A stretch of DNA of 64,000 nucleotides from Bacteroides intestinalis (GCF_003464595.1 NZ_QRZF01000017.1:1-64000); one strand, 5' to 3'; numbered from the stretch's first letter, positions 26,530 to 36,088 are shown. The notes: generated from the letters alone by a model not told the origin. Translations and numbers: made by a program.

Positions 26530-27468
26530 TTAGATAATGTATTGTGAACTGATAGACTCATTATTCACCACTCTCTTAATGGTTTCTGCAAACATATCAG
26601 CAATACTGAGTTGTTTCACTTTCGCGCATTTCTTAGAGTAGGGGATACTATCGGTAAATACGATTTCGGTCAGACTGGATTCCTGTACACGGAAAGACGC
26701 CGGATCGGACATTACACAGTGGCTTGCAATAGCGCGTACTGATTTAGCACCGGCATCCAACATAATGTTAGCTGCTTTGGTGATAGTACCGGCTGTATCT
26801 ACGATGTCATCTACCAATACTACATTCTTATCGGTTACATCACCGATAATCTGCATGGATGCAACTTCGTTTGCTTTCTCACGTGATTTGTTGCACAATA
26901 CCAGGGGAACTCCCAAATACTTTGAGAATGTACTGGCACGTTTGGAACCACCCACATCCGGTGTAGCGATTACAAGATCTTTCAATTTCAAGGACTCAAT
27001 ATAGGGGAGGAACACTGCCGAAGCATACAAGTGATCTACCGGAATGTTGAAGAAACCTTGAATTTGATCAGCATGGAGATCCATCGTAATCAAACGATCG
27101 ATACCTGCTACTGAAAGTAAATCGGCTACTAACTTTGCGCCGATAGAAACGCGAGGTTTGTCTTTTCTGTCCTGTCGTGCCCAACCGAAGTATGGAATGA
27201 CTGCAACAACGCTTTTAGCAGACGCTCTTTTAGCAGCGTCGATCATCAGCAGAAGTTCCATTAAATTGTCGGAATTAGGGAAAGTGGATTGAACCAGGAA
27301 TACATGTGCGCCACGAATTGACTCTTCATAGGAAACAGCAAACTCACCATCAGCAAAGTGGGTGATGTTCATCTTTCCCAGAGGGCAATCAAGGCTTGCG
27401 CAGATTTTCTCTGCAAGGTATCTCGAGTTAGTTCCGGAGAATACCATTACGGGTGCTTTTTCGCTCAT
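26530..27468 (-). CDS. prs: Ribose-phosphate pyrophosphokinase
   Basis: A 312-residue enzyme making PRPP from ribose-5-phosphate and ATP for nucleotide, His and Trp synthesis. PRPP-binding loop VLVDDIVDTAGTI and the PYFGWARQDRKDKPR block are present, and the length is typical. Single gene with its own -7 box upstream. Confidence 0.96.
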   Translation of the reverse strand: MSEKAPVMVFSGTNSRYLAEKICASLDCPLGKMNITHFADGEFAVSYEESIRGAHVFLVQSTFPNSDNLMELLLMIDAAKRASAKSVVAVIPYFGWARQDRKDKPRVSIGAKLVADLLSVAGIDRLITMDLHADQIQGFFNIPVDHLYASAVFLPYIESLKLKDLVIATPDVGGSKRASTFSKYLGVPLVLCNKSREKANEVASMQIIGDVTDKNVVLVDDIVDTAGTITKAANIMLDAGAKSVRAIASHCVMSDPASFRVQESSLTEIVFTDSIPYSKKCAKVKQLSIADMFAETIKRVVNNESISSQYII

Positions 27469-27505
27469 TTTGTAATAGATGTTACCTATTTGTTTAATAC
27501 GGCTG

Positions 27506-27513
27506 CAAAGTTA
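27506..27513 (-). promoter_or_regulatory. -7 box of prs
   Basis: Reads TAACTTTG on the minus strand, 38 bp before the ATG. Confidence 0.6.
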
Positions 27514-27529
27514 TGAATTTCCCGCTACA

Positions 27530-27551
27530 TTCTACAAGACTTATTGTAGAA
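27530..27551. promoter_or_regulatory. Inverted repeat between prs and the double sensor kinase
   Basis: TTCTACAA-N6-TTGTAGAA, a perfect 8-bp dyad close to the -33 region of prs. Possible operator. Confidence 0.4.
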
Positions 27552-27592
27552 AAATCTTTTTTCTTTCCCGGATTTATTTGTAGCTTTGCTAA

Positions 27593-30500
27593 GTGAAACG
27601 GTTTCCTCATATACGATTGGTGGGCTTACTGTGTTTTTGCATAGTAATGATTTCTTGTGTGGGTACTGCTCCCACCAAGGAAGTATATCTTATCGATTCG
27701 CTCAACCAAGTGGCTTATTCTTATCGTTATAAAGACCTGGACTCTTCTTGTCATGCTGCCACACAAGCTTATGGAAAAGTAAATCTGTATAGTCAGGGGA
27801 AAGCGGAAGCATCCAATAATCTGGGTTTTTGCGCTTTTATGCGCATGGATTTTGAGAAAGCGGAGAAGTTTCATAAAGATGTGTATAGTCTCACGAAAAA
27901 TGAACTGGAATTGCTGGTTGCCGATATCGGATTGATGAAAATCTATCAGCGGACGGCCATGAACAAAGAATTTTATGACTATCGGAACAGTGCCCTCCGC
28001 CGCATGAAACGAATAGATGAAGATAACAAGCTTTTCGTAGATAAGCACGAACGGTTGAGACTGAACTATGCACGCTCCGAATTTTATATCGTTTCCGCAG
28101 TTTATTACTACTATCTGCAACAACGTCCGGAAGCGGTGGCTTCCATCAACGAAATATATCCGCAGGAAGAACTTGTAGCGGATACGAACCAGTTACTGTA
28201 TTATCATTATATAAAAGGATCGGCAGCACTTTGTGATGGTGAAACGGCGGATGAGCGTCGTTTGCGTGAATTCGACGAGTTGTATACAACTTGGAAAATG
28301 GCATCCCGCGGAGGATACTTGTATTTTGAAGGTAATGGAGTGCAGGGGCTTGCTAATCTGATGGCATCTCCCGATAATTATGACTTTTTCCAGGTCAGGC
28401 GTTCTCATGCATTGAAACAGTTTGATGTTCCCGTGGATTCTTTGTTGCCCATGCGTTTAGGACAATTGGCTTTGAAGAAATTCAAGCAATATAATGATGT
28501 GTATCAGATTGCCGGTGCCTATGTTTCTATTGGTAAATATTTGAATGCGCATGATAACTACGCCGAAGCATTGGATACATTGACGCTTGCCTTGGAGTGC
28601 GTGAACAGTCATCATCGCCGTTTTTATGATTGCCACGATAGCCTGGACTGGTTGAAAACCTATGATATACGGGATACCATTTCTTCAGAAAAAGCATGGA
28701 TAGAGCGTAAGTTACGAACCGTTCCGGAATGGATTTCACGTATTCGCGAACAACTGAGTGTTACGTATGCCGGACTGGAAATGAAGCAACATTCCGATTA
28801 TAATCGCAATATTTATCTGGATATTCTGGAAGATACCCGGCAGGATAAGGAGTTGGAAAGCCGTTATCAGGCTTTGGAAAGTGAAGCCCGGCAACTCAAT
28901 ATTTTACTCTTCTTCGTGATTGTCGGTTTTATACTGGTGGTTTTATTTTTTTGGATATTCAATAAGCGGTCTAAAGAACGTAATCATATCCATTTGCACC
29001 GTTTGAGGCAGATGTTGGACATTTGTCAGAAAATAACCGCTTCTATTCCCACGGACGCGCAGACGGAAGAAGAAATTGTAGATGCCATTCTTTCTGCTGT
29101 GCAGACAGATATAGAGGAACTTTTCAATGTAAAAGACATCCGGATAGAAGATGGGCAGTTGGTATTACCCAAACGTCTTACGAAGGATGAGAAAGCAATA
29201 CTACATGTGATTGCTCCTTATATTACATGGGCGCTTGATAATGGCATGACTTCCATTTCGCTGGGTGACGAACGCCGCCGGTTGGAAAAAGAACGGTACG
29301 TGTACGAACAGCATATAGCCGGAAATAAACGTCAGAATCTTATAAAGAAAGCGTGTATGGCCATTGTGAACGGTATTCATCCGTACATAGACCGTATTAT
29401 TAATGAAGTGCATAAACTGACGGAAAAGGGTTTTATCCATGACGAACACATCAAAGCCGAGAAGTATCAATATATGGACGAATTGGTGACAACCATCAAT
29501 GAATACAATGATATCCTTGCTTTATGGATTAAAATGAAACAGGGTAGCCTGAGCTTGAATATAGAAACATTCGGGTTGAACGAGCTTTTCGATCTGATAC
29601 GGAAAGGAAGCCGTGCTTTCGAAATGAAACAGCAGCAACTGGAAGTGACACCAACGGATACCTATGTGAAAGCTGACAAGGCGTTGACGCTGTTTATGAT
29701 AAACACGCTTGCAGAAAATGCCCGTAAATATACTCCAAAGGGAGGCAAGGTAAAAGTCTATGCAAATCCGACAGAAGAATATGTGGAAATCTCAGTAGAA
29801 GATACCGGTTATGGTCTTTCTGAAGAAGATGTGACGCGTATTGTCGGTGAGAAATTGTATAATTCGCAGGAAATAGGCATACTGGATGCTGCCGATCGGG
29901 AAGAACTGCTAAAAAACAAAGGGAGCGGCTTCGGCCTGATGAATTGTAAAGGTATCATTGAGAAATACCGGAAGACGAACGAAGTATTCAGAGTCTGTTT
30001 GTTCAATGTAGAAAGTACTTTAGGGAAGGGCAGCCGTTTTTATTTCCGTTTGCCTACAGGAGTGCGTAAAACTTTGATGGTATTTCTGTGCATATTCTTT
30101 TCTATAGGTATGAGTTCATGCAATAAAGCAGTGGAGGAAGCGGTGATGCAACCGGATGAAATCTATGCGCAAACGGCTCAGGATTCTTTGTCATTAGCTG
30201 CGGAAAATGAGTTTGAAGCTCTGTTGAATGAGGCGTCCGACTATGCCAATGATGCCTATTATAGTAATGTGGAAGGAAATTTTGAACAGGCTTTGGAATA
30301 TGTAGATTCTGCCATGTCTTGCCTGAATGCGCATTATAAAAGGTATGCCCGGGAGCCGCAGCGCTATATGTCATTGAGAGGAGAAGGGGAGCCGGGTGAG
30401 TTATCCTGGTGGAATGAGCTTTTCAATTCGGACTTTCATGTCATTCTGGATATCCGGAATGAGGCGGCTGTCGCTTTTCTGGCTTTGAAACAATGGGATG

Positions 30501-31993
30501 CGTACAGTTATAATAATGCCGCCTATACTACCATGTACAAATTATTGGGTGAAGACCAGTCTTTGGAAGAATATTGTCGTCAACTGGAACGTTCTACGAA
30601 TAATAAGATGGTGGGGGTTATCCTGTTTATCGGACTTATAGCTATGTTGCTTTTAGGATATTACATTCTGTATATTCGTAAACGTCTTGTAAACCGTTGG
30701 AATCTGGAACAGGTCTTGGAAATCAATAGACAGATATTTGCTGCCTCCCTGATACAAGTTCCCGAAACAGAAGAGGCATTGCAACGGGAAGAAGATACCC
30801 TGAAAGCTATTCCTCAACGTATCGTTGACGAAGGCTTCGATGCCGTAAATGAGTTGCTAAGTATTGATCGGTTGGGAATCGCCGTTTATAATGAAACGAC
30901 ACATCAACTGGAATATGCGTCAAATTCTATAGAAAATGAGCTGTCCTCTGCGGGAGATAATGGAACATCTACGGCAGAAGATGAACTTTGGAAGGAAGTA
31001 GTTCAACGCTGTTTTGCACAGCATACTCAACTGTCCGCACCGGGATTTGAAGCTTTGCCTTTGGTAGTGGATGCTGCGGGTGATTCGCGCTGTGTGGGTG
31101 TGTTATATCTTGAACGGCAAGAGAATGTCGATCAAGAGACGGCTCATCTATTGTTGGAATTGATTGCGCGGTATATAGCGATTGTGGTCTTCAATGCAGT
31201 TGTGAAACTGGCAACAAAATACCGCGACATCGAAGCTGCACATGAAGAAGCACACCGGGCGTCATGGGAGGACGGTATGTTGCATGTGCAGAATATGGTG
31301 CTTGATAATTGTCTTTCCACCATCAAGCATGAGACAATTTATTATCCGAATAAGATCAAGCAACTCATTGGTAAACTCCGTTCAGGTATTCTCTCAGAAA
31401 CGGAAGAAAAAGAGACGGTTTCAGCTATCAGCGAATTGATAGAATATTATAAAGGTATATTTACCATATTGAGTTCGTGCGCATCGCGACAGTTGGAAGA
31501 AGTTACGTTCCGTCGCGGGATAATTTCCGTACCGGAGTTGTTTGCTCTGGCAGAAAAGTATTTCCGTAAAGCAAATAAGGGAAAAGGGGTTGCTGTATCT
31601 TTCTCTACAAGAGCTATTGATGAAAGAGTGGTCGGAGATTTTATCCAACTCCGCTTCTTATTGGAGAATCTGATAGATGAAGCTTTGTCTGTTCCTCTGG
31701 ATGGAGAAATACATTTGGCAGCAGCAGTAGACGGAGAATATATTCGTTTCCTTTTCACTGATATGCGAAGGACGAAAACCCGTGAGGAATTAAATCAACT
31801 TTTCTATCCAAACCTGGAACGTATGACGGCAACAGGAGAAAAAGGAGAGTTGCGAGGTACGGAGTATCTCGTCTGCAAGCAGATTATTCGTGACCATGAT
31901 GAGTTTGCCGGAAAACGTGGCTGTCGCATCAATGCTGAACCGGCTGAGAATAGTGGATTTACAGTTTATTTCACGATACCGAGAAGAAAATAA
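27593..31993 (+). CDS. Double-module membrane sensor kinase
   Basis: A 1466-residue protein starting at GTG. Module 1: lipoprotein-like signal (Cys near residue 22), TPR-like helical periplasmic domain, membrane segment near 435-456, then a kinase region with N box NTLAENARKYT (Asn near 709), DTGYGL and GSGFGL. Module 2 begins directly after that ATPase domain with a second hydrophobic segment ending in SSC (829-843), another periplasmic region, a membrane segment near 1007-1028, a GAF-like stretch, an H-box-like STIKHETIYYP (His near 1246), and an ATPase domain whose glycine boxes are degraded. It resembles Bacteroides proteins annotated with DUF5112/DUF5113. It is followed by its likely response regulator 11 bp on. 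Confidence 0.8.
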   Translation: MKRFPHIRLVGLLCFCIVMISCVGTAPTKEVYLIDSLNQVAYSYRYKDLDSSCHAATQAYGKVNLYSQGKAEASNNLGFCAFMRMDFEKAEKFHKDVYSLTKNELELLVADIGLMKIYQRTAMNKEFYDYRNSALRRMKRIDEDNKLFVDKHERLRLNYARSEFYIVSAVYYYYLQQRPEAVASINEIYPQEELVADTNQLLYYHYIKGSAALCDGETADERRLREFDELYTTWKMASRGGYLYFEGNGVQGLANLMASPDNYDFFQVRRSHALKQFDVPVDSLLPMRLGQLALKKFKQYNDVYQIAGAYVSIGKYLNAHDNYAEALDTLTLALECVNSHHRRFYDCHDSLDWLKTYDIRDTISSEKAWIERKLRTVPEWISRIREQLSVTYAGLEMKQHSDYNRNIYLDILEDTRQDKELESRYQALESEARQLNILLFFVIVGFILVVLFFWIFNKRSKERNHIHLHRLRQMLDICQKITASIPTDAQTEEEIVDAILSAVQTDIEELFNVKDIRIEDGQLVLPKRLTKDEKAILHVIAPYITWALDNGMTSISLGDERRRLEKERYVYEQHIAGNKRQNLIKKACMAIVNGIHPYIDRIINEVHKLTEKGFIHDEHIKAEKYQYMDELVTTINEYNDILALWIKMKQGSLSLNIETFGLNELFDLIRKGSRAFEMKQQQLEVTPTDTYVKADKALTLFMINTLAENARKYTPKGGKVKVYANPTEEYVEISVEDTGYGLSEEDVTRIVGEKLYNSQEIGILDAADREELLKNKGSGFGLMNCKGIIEKYRKTNEVFRVCLFNVESTLGKGSRFYFRLPTGVRKTLMVFLCIFFSIGMSSCNKAVEEAVMQPDEIYAQTAQDSLSLAAENEFEALLNEASDYANDAYYSNVEGNFEQALEYVDSAMSCLNAHYKRYAREPQRYMSLRGEGEPGELSWWNELFNSDFHVILDIRNEAAVAFLALKQWDAYSYNNAAYTTMYKLLGEDQSLEEYCRQLERSTNNKMVGVILFIGLIAMLLLGYYILYIRKRLVNRWNLEQVLEINRQIFAASLIQVPETEEALQREEDTLKAIPQRIVDEGFDAVNELLSIDRLGIAVYNETTHQLEYASNSIENELSSAGDNGTSTAEDELWKEVVQRCFAQHTQLSAPGFEALPLVVDAAGDSRCVGVLYLERQENVDQETAHLLLELIARYIAIVVFNAVVKLATKYRDIEAAHEEAHRASWEDGMLHVQNMVLDNCLSTIKHETIYYPNKIKQLIGKLRSGILSETEEKETVSAISELIEYYKGIFTILSSCASRQLEEVTFRRGIISVPELFALAEKYFRKANKGKGVAVSFSTRAIDERVVGDFIQLRFLLENLIDEALSVPLDGEIHLAAAVDGEYIRFLFTDMRRTKTREELNQLFYPNLERMTATGEKGELRGTEYLVCKQIIRDHDEFAGKRGCRINAEPAENSGFTVYFTIPRRK

Positions 31994-32004
31994 AATTAAA
32001 GAAT

Positions 32005-32733
32005 ATGGAAGACAAGAAATTCAAAGTAATTATTGTAGAAGACGTCAAGCTTGAACTGAAAGGAACGGAAGAAATCTTCCGCCATGAAATACCTAACGCA
32101 GAAGTTATCGGTACGGCCATGACCGAAAGTGAATTCTGGACATTGATAGAAGCCGGAGTTCCTGACTTGGTATTGCTGGATTTAGGTTTGGGTGGTTCTA
32201 CTACTATTGGTGTGGATATCTGCCGGAATATATTTAAGCGTTATCCGGGAGTACACGTACTCATATTTACCGGAGAAATTCTGAATGAAAAGCTTTGGGT
32301 GGATGTTCTGAATGCGGGTGCTGACGGTATTATTTTGAAAACAGGTGAGCTGCTTACGAAAACAGATGTACAGGCAGTAATGGATGGAAAGAAGCTGGTT
32401 TTTAATTATCCTATTCTGGAAAAAATTGTAGACCGTTTCAAGCAATCTGTTGCGAATGATGCCAAACGTCAGGAAGCGGTTATCAGTTATGATATCGATG
32501 AGTATGACGAACGTTTCCTACGCCATCTGGCATTGGGGTATACCAAAGATATGATTGCTAACCTGAAAGGTATGCCTTTTGGAGTTAAATCTCTGGAAAA
32601 GCGTCAGAATGATCTGGTAAACCGTCTGTTTCCACAAGGAGAGCGGGTAGGAGTGAATGCAACCCGTCTGGTTGTGCGTGCTTTGGAACTCCGTATTCTT
32701 GATATAGATAATCTGGAAGCAGATGATGAATAG
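32005..32733 (+). CDS. Response regulator with atypical LuxR-like C-terminus
   Basis: A 242-residue regulator. The receiver has VIIVEDVKLELKG, phospho-Asp in PDLVLLDLGLGG (near residue 59) and a conserved Lys in GIILKTGE. The C-terminal domain (LALGYTKDMIANLKGMPFGVKSLEKRQNDLVNRLF) has the spacing of a LuxR-type HTH but diverges in the recognition helix, similar to Bacteroides regulators annotated DUF5932. It lies between the double sensor kinase and the AbgT gene, overlapping the latter by 11 bp, so all three are one operon. Confidence 0.82.
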   Translation: MEDKKFKVIIVEDVKLELKGTEEIFRHEIPNAEVIGTAMTESEFWTLIEAGVPDLVLLDLGLGGSTTIGVDICRNIFKRYPGVHVLIFTGEILNEKLWVDVLNAGADGIILKTGELLTKTDVQAVMDGKKLVFNYPILEKIVDRFKQSVANDAKRQEAVISYDIDEYDERFLRHLALGYTKDMIANLKGMPFGVKSLEKRQNDLVNRLFPQGERVGVNATRLVVRALELRILDIDNLEADDE

Positions 32734-34180
32734 CAAATGGCGTTTACCGCATCCGGCAACAATGTTTCTCTTGTTGACGCTGGCTGTCATTGTCTTATCA
32801 TGGATATTTGACATTTACGGCCTGAGCGTGTTTCAACCGCAAACAGGGGAGGAGATACGGGTACAAAGTTTGCTTAGTCCGGAAGGTGTTCGTTGGCTGT
32901 TGCGGCATGTGGTTACTAATTTCACGGGGTTTGCTCCGCTGGGCTTGGTAATTGTGGCTATGTTTGGTATCGGGGTAGCACAACATTCAGGTTTTATAGA
33001 TGCTTGTATCCGCGGTGGGGCACGTCGTAAGCATAATCCATGGCGCATGGTGATACTGGTTATTTTCTTGGGATTGCTTTCCAATGTAGTAGGTGATGCC
33101 GGATACATAATTCTTTTACCGATTGCAGCAACTTTATTCCATTCGGTCGGGCTGCATCCGGTTGCAGGTATTATTACGGCATACGTTTCTGTTTCGTGTG
33201 GGTATAGTGCTAACCTGATGCTGAGTACTTTGGATCCTATGCTTGCTGCCACTACCCAAGAAGCTGCGGACATGGCAAATGTGTCACCTGGAAATACAGG
33301 GCCTTTATGCAATTACTATTTCTTGTTTGCATCTACTTTTTTGCTGGCTTTTATTATTTATCAGGTAACCCGTCGTAATCTTCTTCCGGCTTTGGGGGAA
33401 TATGCCGGTCATATTCGTTTCAATGGTTATAAGCAATTATCTCGCAAAGAGCGTCGTGCTATGATAGGTGCAGTATCTATTGGGGTGATTTATACAACCG
33501 TGATTCTTTGGGCTACTTTCTCTTCATGGGGTATTTTGCGTAGTGTGAATGGTGGTCTGATCCGTTCTCCTTTTATAGAGGGCATTCTGTTTCTGCTGTC
33601 TTTTGGTATCGGGCTTATGGGGATGGTTTATGGCTTTGCTTCCGGCCGTTATCGTACAGATGGAGATGTGATTGAGGGGCTTACTCAACCTATGAAATTG
33701 TTGGGTGTTTACTTTGTTATCGCTTTCTTTGCTGCTCAGATGTTTGCGTGTTTCGAGTATTCTCATTTGGATAAATGTATAGCCATTATGGGAGCGGACA
33801 TGCTTTCGTCCATCCATCTTGGGAGTTTATGGATACTCATTCTATTTATTCTCTTTACAGCACTTGTGAACCTTATTATGGTTTCTGCCACTGCCAAGTG
33901 GACTTTCATGTCCTTCATTTTTGTTCCGTTCTTTGCCAATATGGGGATTTCTCCGGATATGGTGCAATGCGCTTTTCGTATTGGCGACAGTGCCACCAAT
34001 GCCATCACTCCTTTCATGTTCTACATGCCTCTTATCCTTACTTACATGCAGCAATATGATAAGCAAGCGACCTATGGTTCATTACTGAAATATACCTGGA
34101 GATACTCTCTATATATATTATTAGCCTGGACTTTGTTATTTATTTTATGGTATGTAACTGGTTTACCATTAGGATTATAA
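32723..34180 (+). CDS. AbgT-family transporter
   Basis: A 485-residue polytopic protein with about a dozen hydrophobic segments. The FGIGVAQHSGFIDA block near residue 75 and NLIMVSATAKWTFMSFIFVPFFANMG with SATNAITPFMFYMPL near residue 430 fit the AbgT family, whose members move p-aminobenzoyl-glutamate or export sulfonamide-like antimetabolites. Overlap with the response regulator suggests co-expression with the sensory system, so its substrate or transport state may be the sensed signal (inference). Confidence 0.88.
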   Translation: MMNSKWRLPHPATMFLLLTLAVIVLSWIFDIYGLSVFQPQTGEEIRVQSLLSPEGVRWLLRHVVTNFTGFAPLGLVIVAMFGIGVAQHSGFIDACIRGGARRKHNPWRMVILVIFLGLLSNVVGDAGYIILLPIAATLFHSVGLHPVAGIITAYVSVSCGYSANLMLSTLDPMLAATTQEAADMANVSPGNTGPLCNYYFLFASTFLLAFIIYQVTRRNLLPALGEYAGHIRFNGYKQLSRKERRAMIGAVSIGVIYTTVILWATFSSWGILRSVNGGLIRSPFIEGILFLLSFGIGLMGMVYGFASGRYRTDGDVIEGLTQPMKLLGVYFVIAFFAAQMFACFEYSHLDKCIAIMGADMLSSIHLGSLWILILFILFTALVNLIMVSATAKWTFMSFIFVPFFANMGISPDMVQCAFRIGDSATNAITPFMFYMPLILTYMQQYDKQATYGSLLKYTWRYSLYILLAWTLLFILWYVTGLPLGL

Positions 34181-34280
34181 CATCTAATCGGATATAAAAG
34201 CATCTATTTACAAAATATTTTCTGCGTAAAATCTTTGCAAATTTCACAGAAAAGCGTACCTTTGCACCGCAATTAAGGAT

Positions 34281-34354
<74 letters not shown>

Positions 34355-34360
34355 CTTTGA

Positions 34361-34412
34361 AAAGAGAGCTAATATACTGACAATTACAGTGTTTTGAGCT
34401 CTCTTTCTTTTT
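34361..34412 (+). terminator. Terminator of tRNA-Arg
   Basis: AAAGAGAGCT and AGCTCTCTTT pair around a 26-nt loop and are followed by CTTTTTCCC. It ends only about 22 bp before the Fic gene, leaving no room for a conventional promoter there. Confidence 0.75.
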
Positions 34413-34433
34413 CCCTACCTCAAAGACCTGCGT

Positions 34434-34982
34434 ATGAATACTAACGAAATAGATAAGTTAAGCCTCGTAAAAGCCCATGCTCTGTTTGATACTGGTGATA
34501 TAAGTCGTATCGAAATAGGGACGGTAAAAGGATTATGCGATATACACTGCTATTTGTTTGACGGTTTGTATGAATTCTCTGGAAAGGTGCGTACTCTAAA
34601 TATAGCAAAGGGAAACTTTCGTTTTGCCAACTGCATGTATCTTGATGTCATATTACCTGTAATAGAAAAAATGCCCGAAACGACATTCGATGAAATAATC
34701 GCAAAATATGTTGAAATGAACATAGCCCATCCTTTTATGGAGGGAAATGGAAGGACTATGCGCATTTGGCTCGATATGATATTAAAAAAGAATCTTAAAA
34801 GAGTTGTTGATTGGCGGAATGTGGATAAGTATCTGTATTTGCAAGCGATGGAGCGAAGCCCGATTAATGACTTGGAACTGCGTACTTTACTGTATCAAGC
34901 ACTCACCGATCAGGTAGATGATCGGGAAGTAGTATTCAAAGGGATTACTCAATCTTATTATTATGAAGGCTATGAGCCATAG
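34434..34982 (+). CDS. Fic family protein, class III-like
   Basis: A 182-residue Fic-domain protein with the catalytic HPFMEGNGR at residues 99-107, complete for AMP transfer, and [24 protein letters not shown] as the Fic flap region. The extreme C-terminus contains SYYYEG (174-179), which fits the autoinhibitory (S/T)xxxE(G/N) motif and so places it with short class III proteins (compare about 190 residues for the Neisseria form). Such proteins AMPylate themselves or targets when inhibition is relieved. Located right after tRNA-Arg, a common insertion context; convergent with an HU-HIG gene 6 bp away. Confidence 0.9.
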   Translation: MNTNEIDKLSLVKAHALFDTGDISRIEIGTVKGLCDIHCYLFDGLYEFSGKVRTLNIAKGNFRFANCMYLDVILPVIEKMPETTFDEIIAKYVEMNIAHPFMEGNGRTMRIWLDMILKKNLKRVVDWRNVDKYLYLQAMERSPINDLELRTLLYQALTDQVDDREVVFKGITQSYYYEGYEP

Positions 34983-34988
34983 CCCAAT

Positions 34989-35615
34989 TCAAGGTAGATT
35001 GTTTGTACAACTGCCTTCTACCTTCACATAATACATCTGATTCCCTCTGCCCATCTTTCGTATTAATCCTTTTTCCACGAATATTTTCAAGTCCTCTGTG
35101 GCCTTCCACTTCAGGCGTCCGGTTAAATTTGTATAGATGGATCGTGTGATAAAACCATTTTGTTCCAGATGCATCATCATTCGCCTTTCCAGTTCTTCTA
35201 TATTTAACTGGCTGGAAGTGCGAAAAGCACGTTCAGGTACACGTTCTAATTCGCCTGCCGACTTCATTTTGAATTGTTTTGAAGCTCTGAAGCTTACCCC
35301 ATTGAAACGAATGGAAGCAGCACGGATATCTGTTTTCTTAGCTACCATGCGTGATGCCTTAATTTTTCCGGCAAAGTAACCGAATTCACCAAGTTCTACA
35401 CGGTATCCTTCACCGATGTAGCGTGCAGCTGTATCCATAATTATACTTAGTGCTCCCTCCAATTCACCTACAGTGTAGCCGGTTCCATACGAGGCCCTTT
35501 CCAGTAATTTGCGTGCAGAGAGTGTGCCGCTATATACTATGCTCGGGTAGAGTGTTTCCTTTTCACCCTCTTTTGTTGTGAGGGCGGGTTTCTTTTTCAG
35601 ATCATAAAATGCCAT
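34989..35615 (-). CDS. HU-HIG-type DNA-binding protein with extended C-terminus
   Basis: A 208-residue protein. The first 125 residues are an HU-like fold (TLSARKLLERASYGTGYTVGELEGALSIIMDTAARYIGEGYRVELGEFGYF). The rest resembles a winged-helix-like tail (ERRMMMHLEQNGFITRSIYTNLTG...LIRKMGRGNQMYYVK). Bacteroides carry several such variants; roles are thought to be in DNA bending or regulation. It differs from the two shorter glycine-tailed HU genes in this window. An inverted repeat (AAGGTAGA/TCTACCTT, 34991-35024) overlaps the 3' end. Confidence 0.8.
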   Translation of the reverse strand: MAFYDLKKKPALTTKEGEKETLYPSIVYSGTLSARKLLERASYGTGYTVGELEGALSIIMDTAARYIGEGYRVELGEFGYFAGKIKASRMVAKKTDIRAASIRFNGVSFRASKQFKMKSAGELERVPERAFRTSSQLNIEELERRMMMHLEQNGFITRSIYTNLTGRLKWKATEDLKIFVEKGLIRKMGRGNQMYYVKVEGSCTNNLP

Positions 35616-35729
35616 GAGTTGCTTTATTTAGATATTCTTTTATACTGGTGAAATTAAATTAGGATGGTACATAAATTAACTTCATACAGCGCGATAACCA
35701 ATTCCTTTTTATTATTAAATGTAGTCAGT

Positions 35730-35817
35730 TGATTATATCAGACTTATTGAATGTTTATAATCAGCCAATAAGTTGTTTGTTACCAACCTATCAGCTGTTT
35801 ATAAACATCCTATTTCA
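35730..35817. repeat. 22-bp periodic array C (TGTTTATAA-centred)
   Basis: TGATTATATCA, TGTTTATAATCA, TGTTTGTTACCA and TGTTTATAAACA start at 35730, 35752, 35774 and 35796: exactly 22 bp apart. The last is a perfect 12-bp palindrome. The tails (CAGCC, CAACC, CATCC followed by A/T) are partly conserved. Sequence differs from arrays A and B, but the period is the same. Confidence 0.7.
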
Positions 35818-36029
35818 TTTATGCAGTAAAGGTATTTAGTTTATTGGATAAAAGCAATTAAATTGTAGATAGTTTCGAGTTAATTCTTTAAAAATATTTA
35901 TCTGAAGAGTAACCGGTGGTGTATAGTACAGCCTGAAATGACAGTGTTTAACATTCAGTTCCTCTTGAAATTTACGTAAAATAACATTTGTTACAGCTGT
36001 CCTAAAAACTACAAAAAAGTTAAAATGGT

Positions 36030-36060
36030 TTTGCTTCTATAGCTATGAACACTAATTTTG
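36030..36060 (+). promoter_or_regulatory. Consensus Bacteroides promoter of the TPR gene
   Basis: TTTG (36030-36033), 19-bp spacer, TAATTTTG (36053-36060): a full match to the -33/-7 consensus, 28 bp before the ATG. Confidence 0.75.
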
Positions 36061-36088
36061 GGATATCAACTTTTAAAATTTAAAGCAC

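Larger units (their letters stand above)
35616..36088. other. AT-rich divergent intergenic region, no gene seen
   Basis: This 473-bp interval separates the HU-HIG and TPR genes. It holds a 22-bp periodic array (35730-35817) and the TPR gene promoter at 36030-36060. I find no convincing open frame or structured RNA in the rest. Confidence 0.6.
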
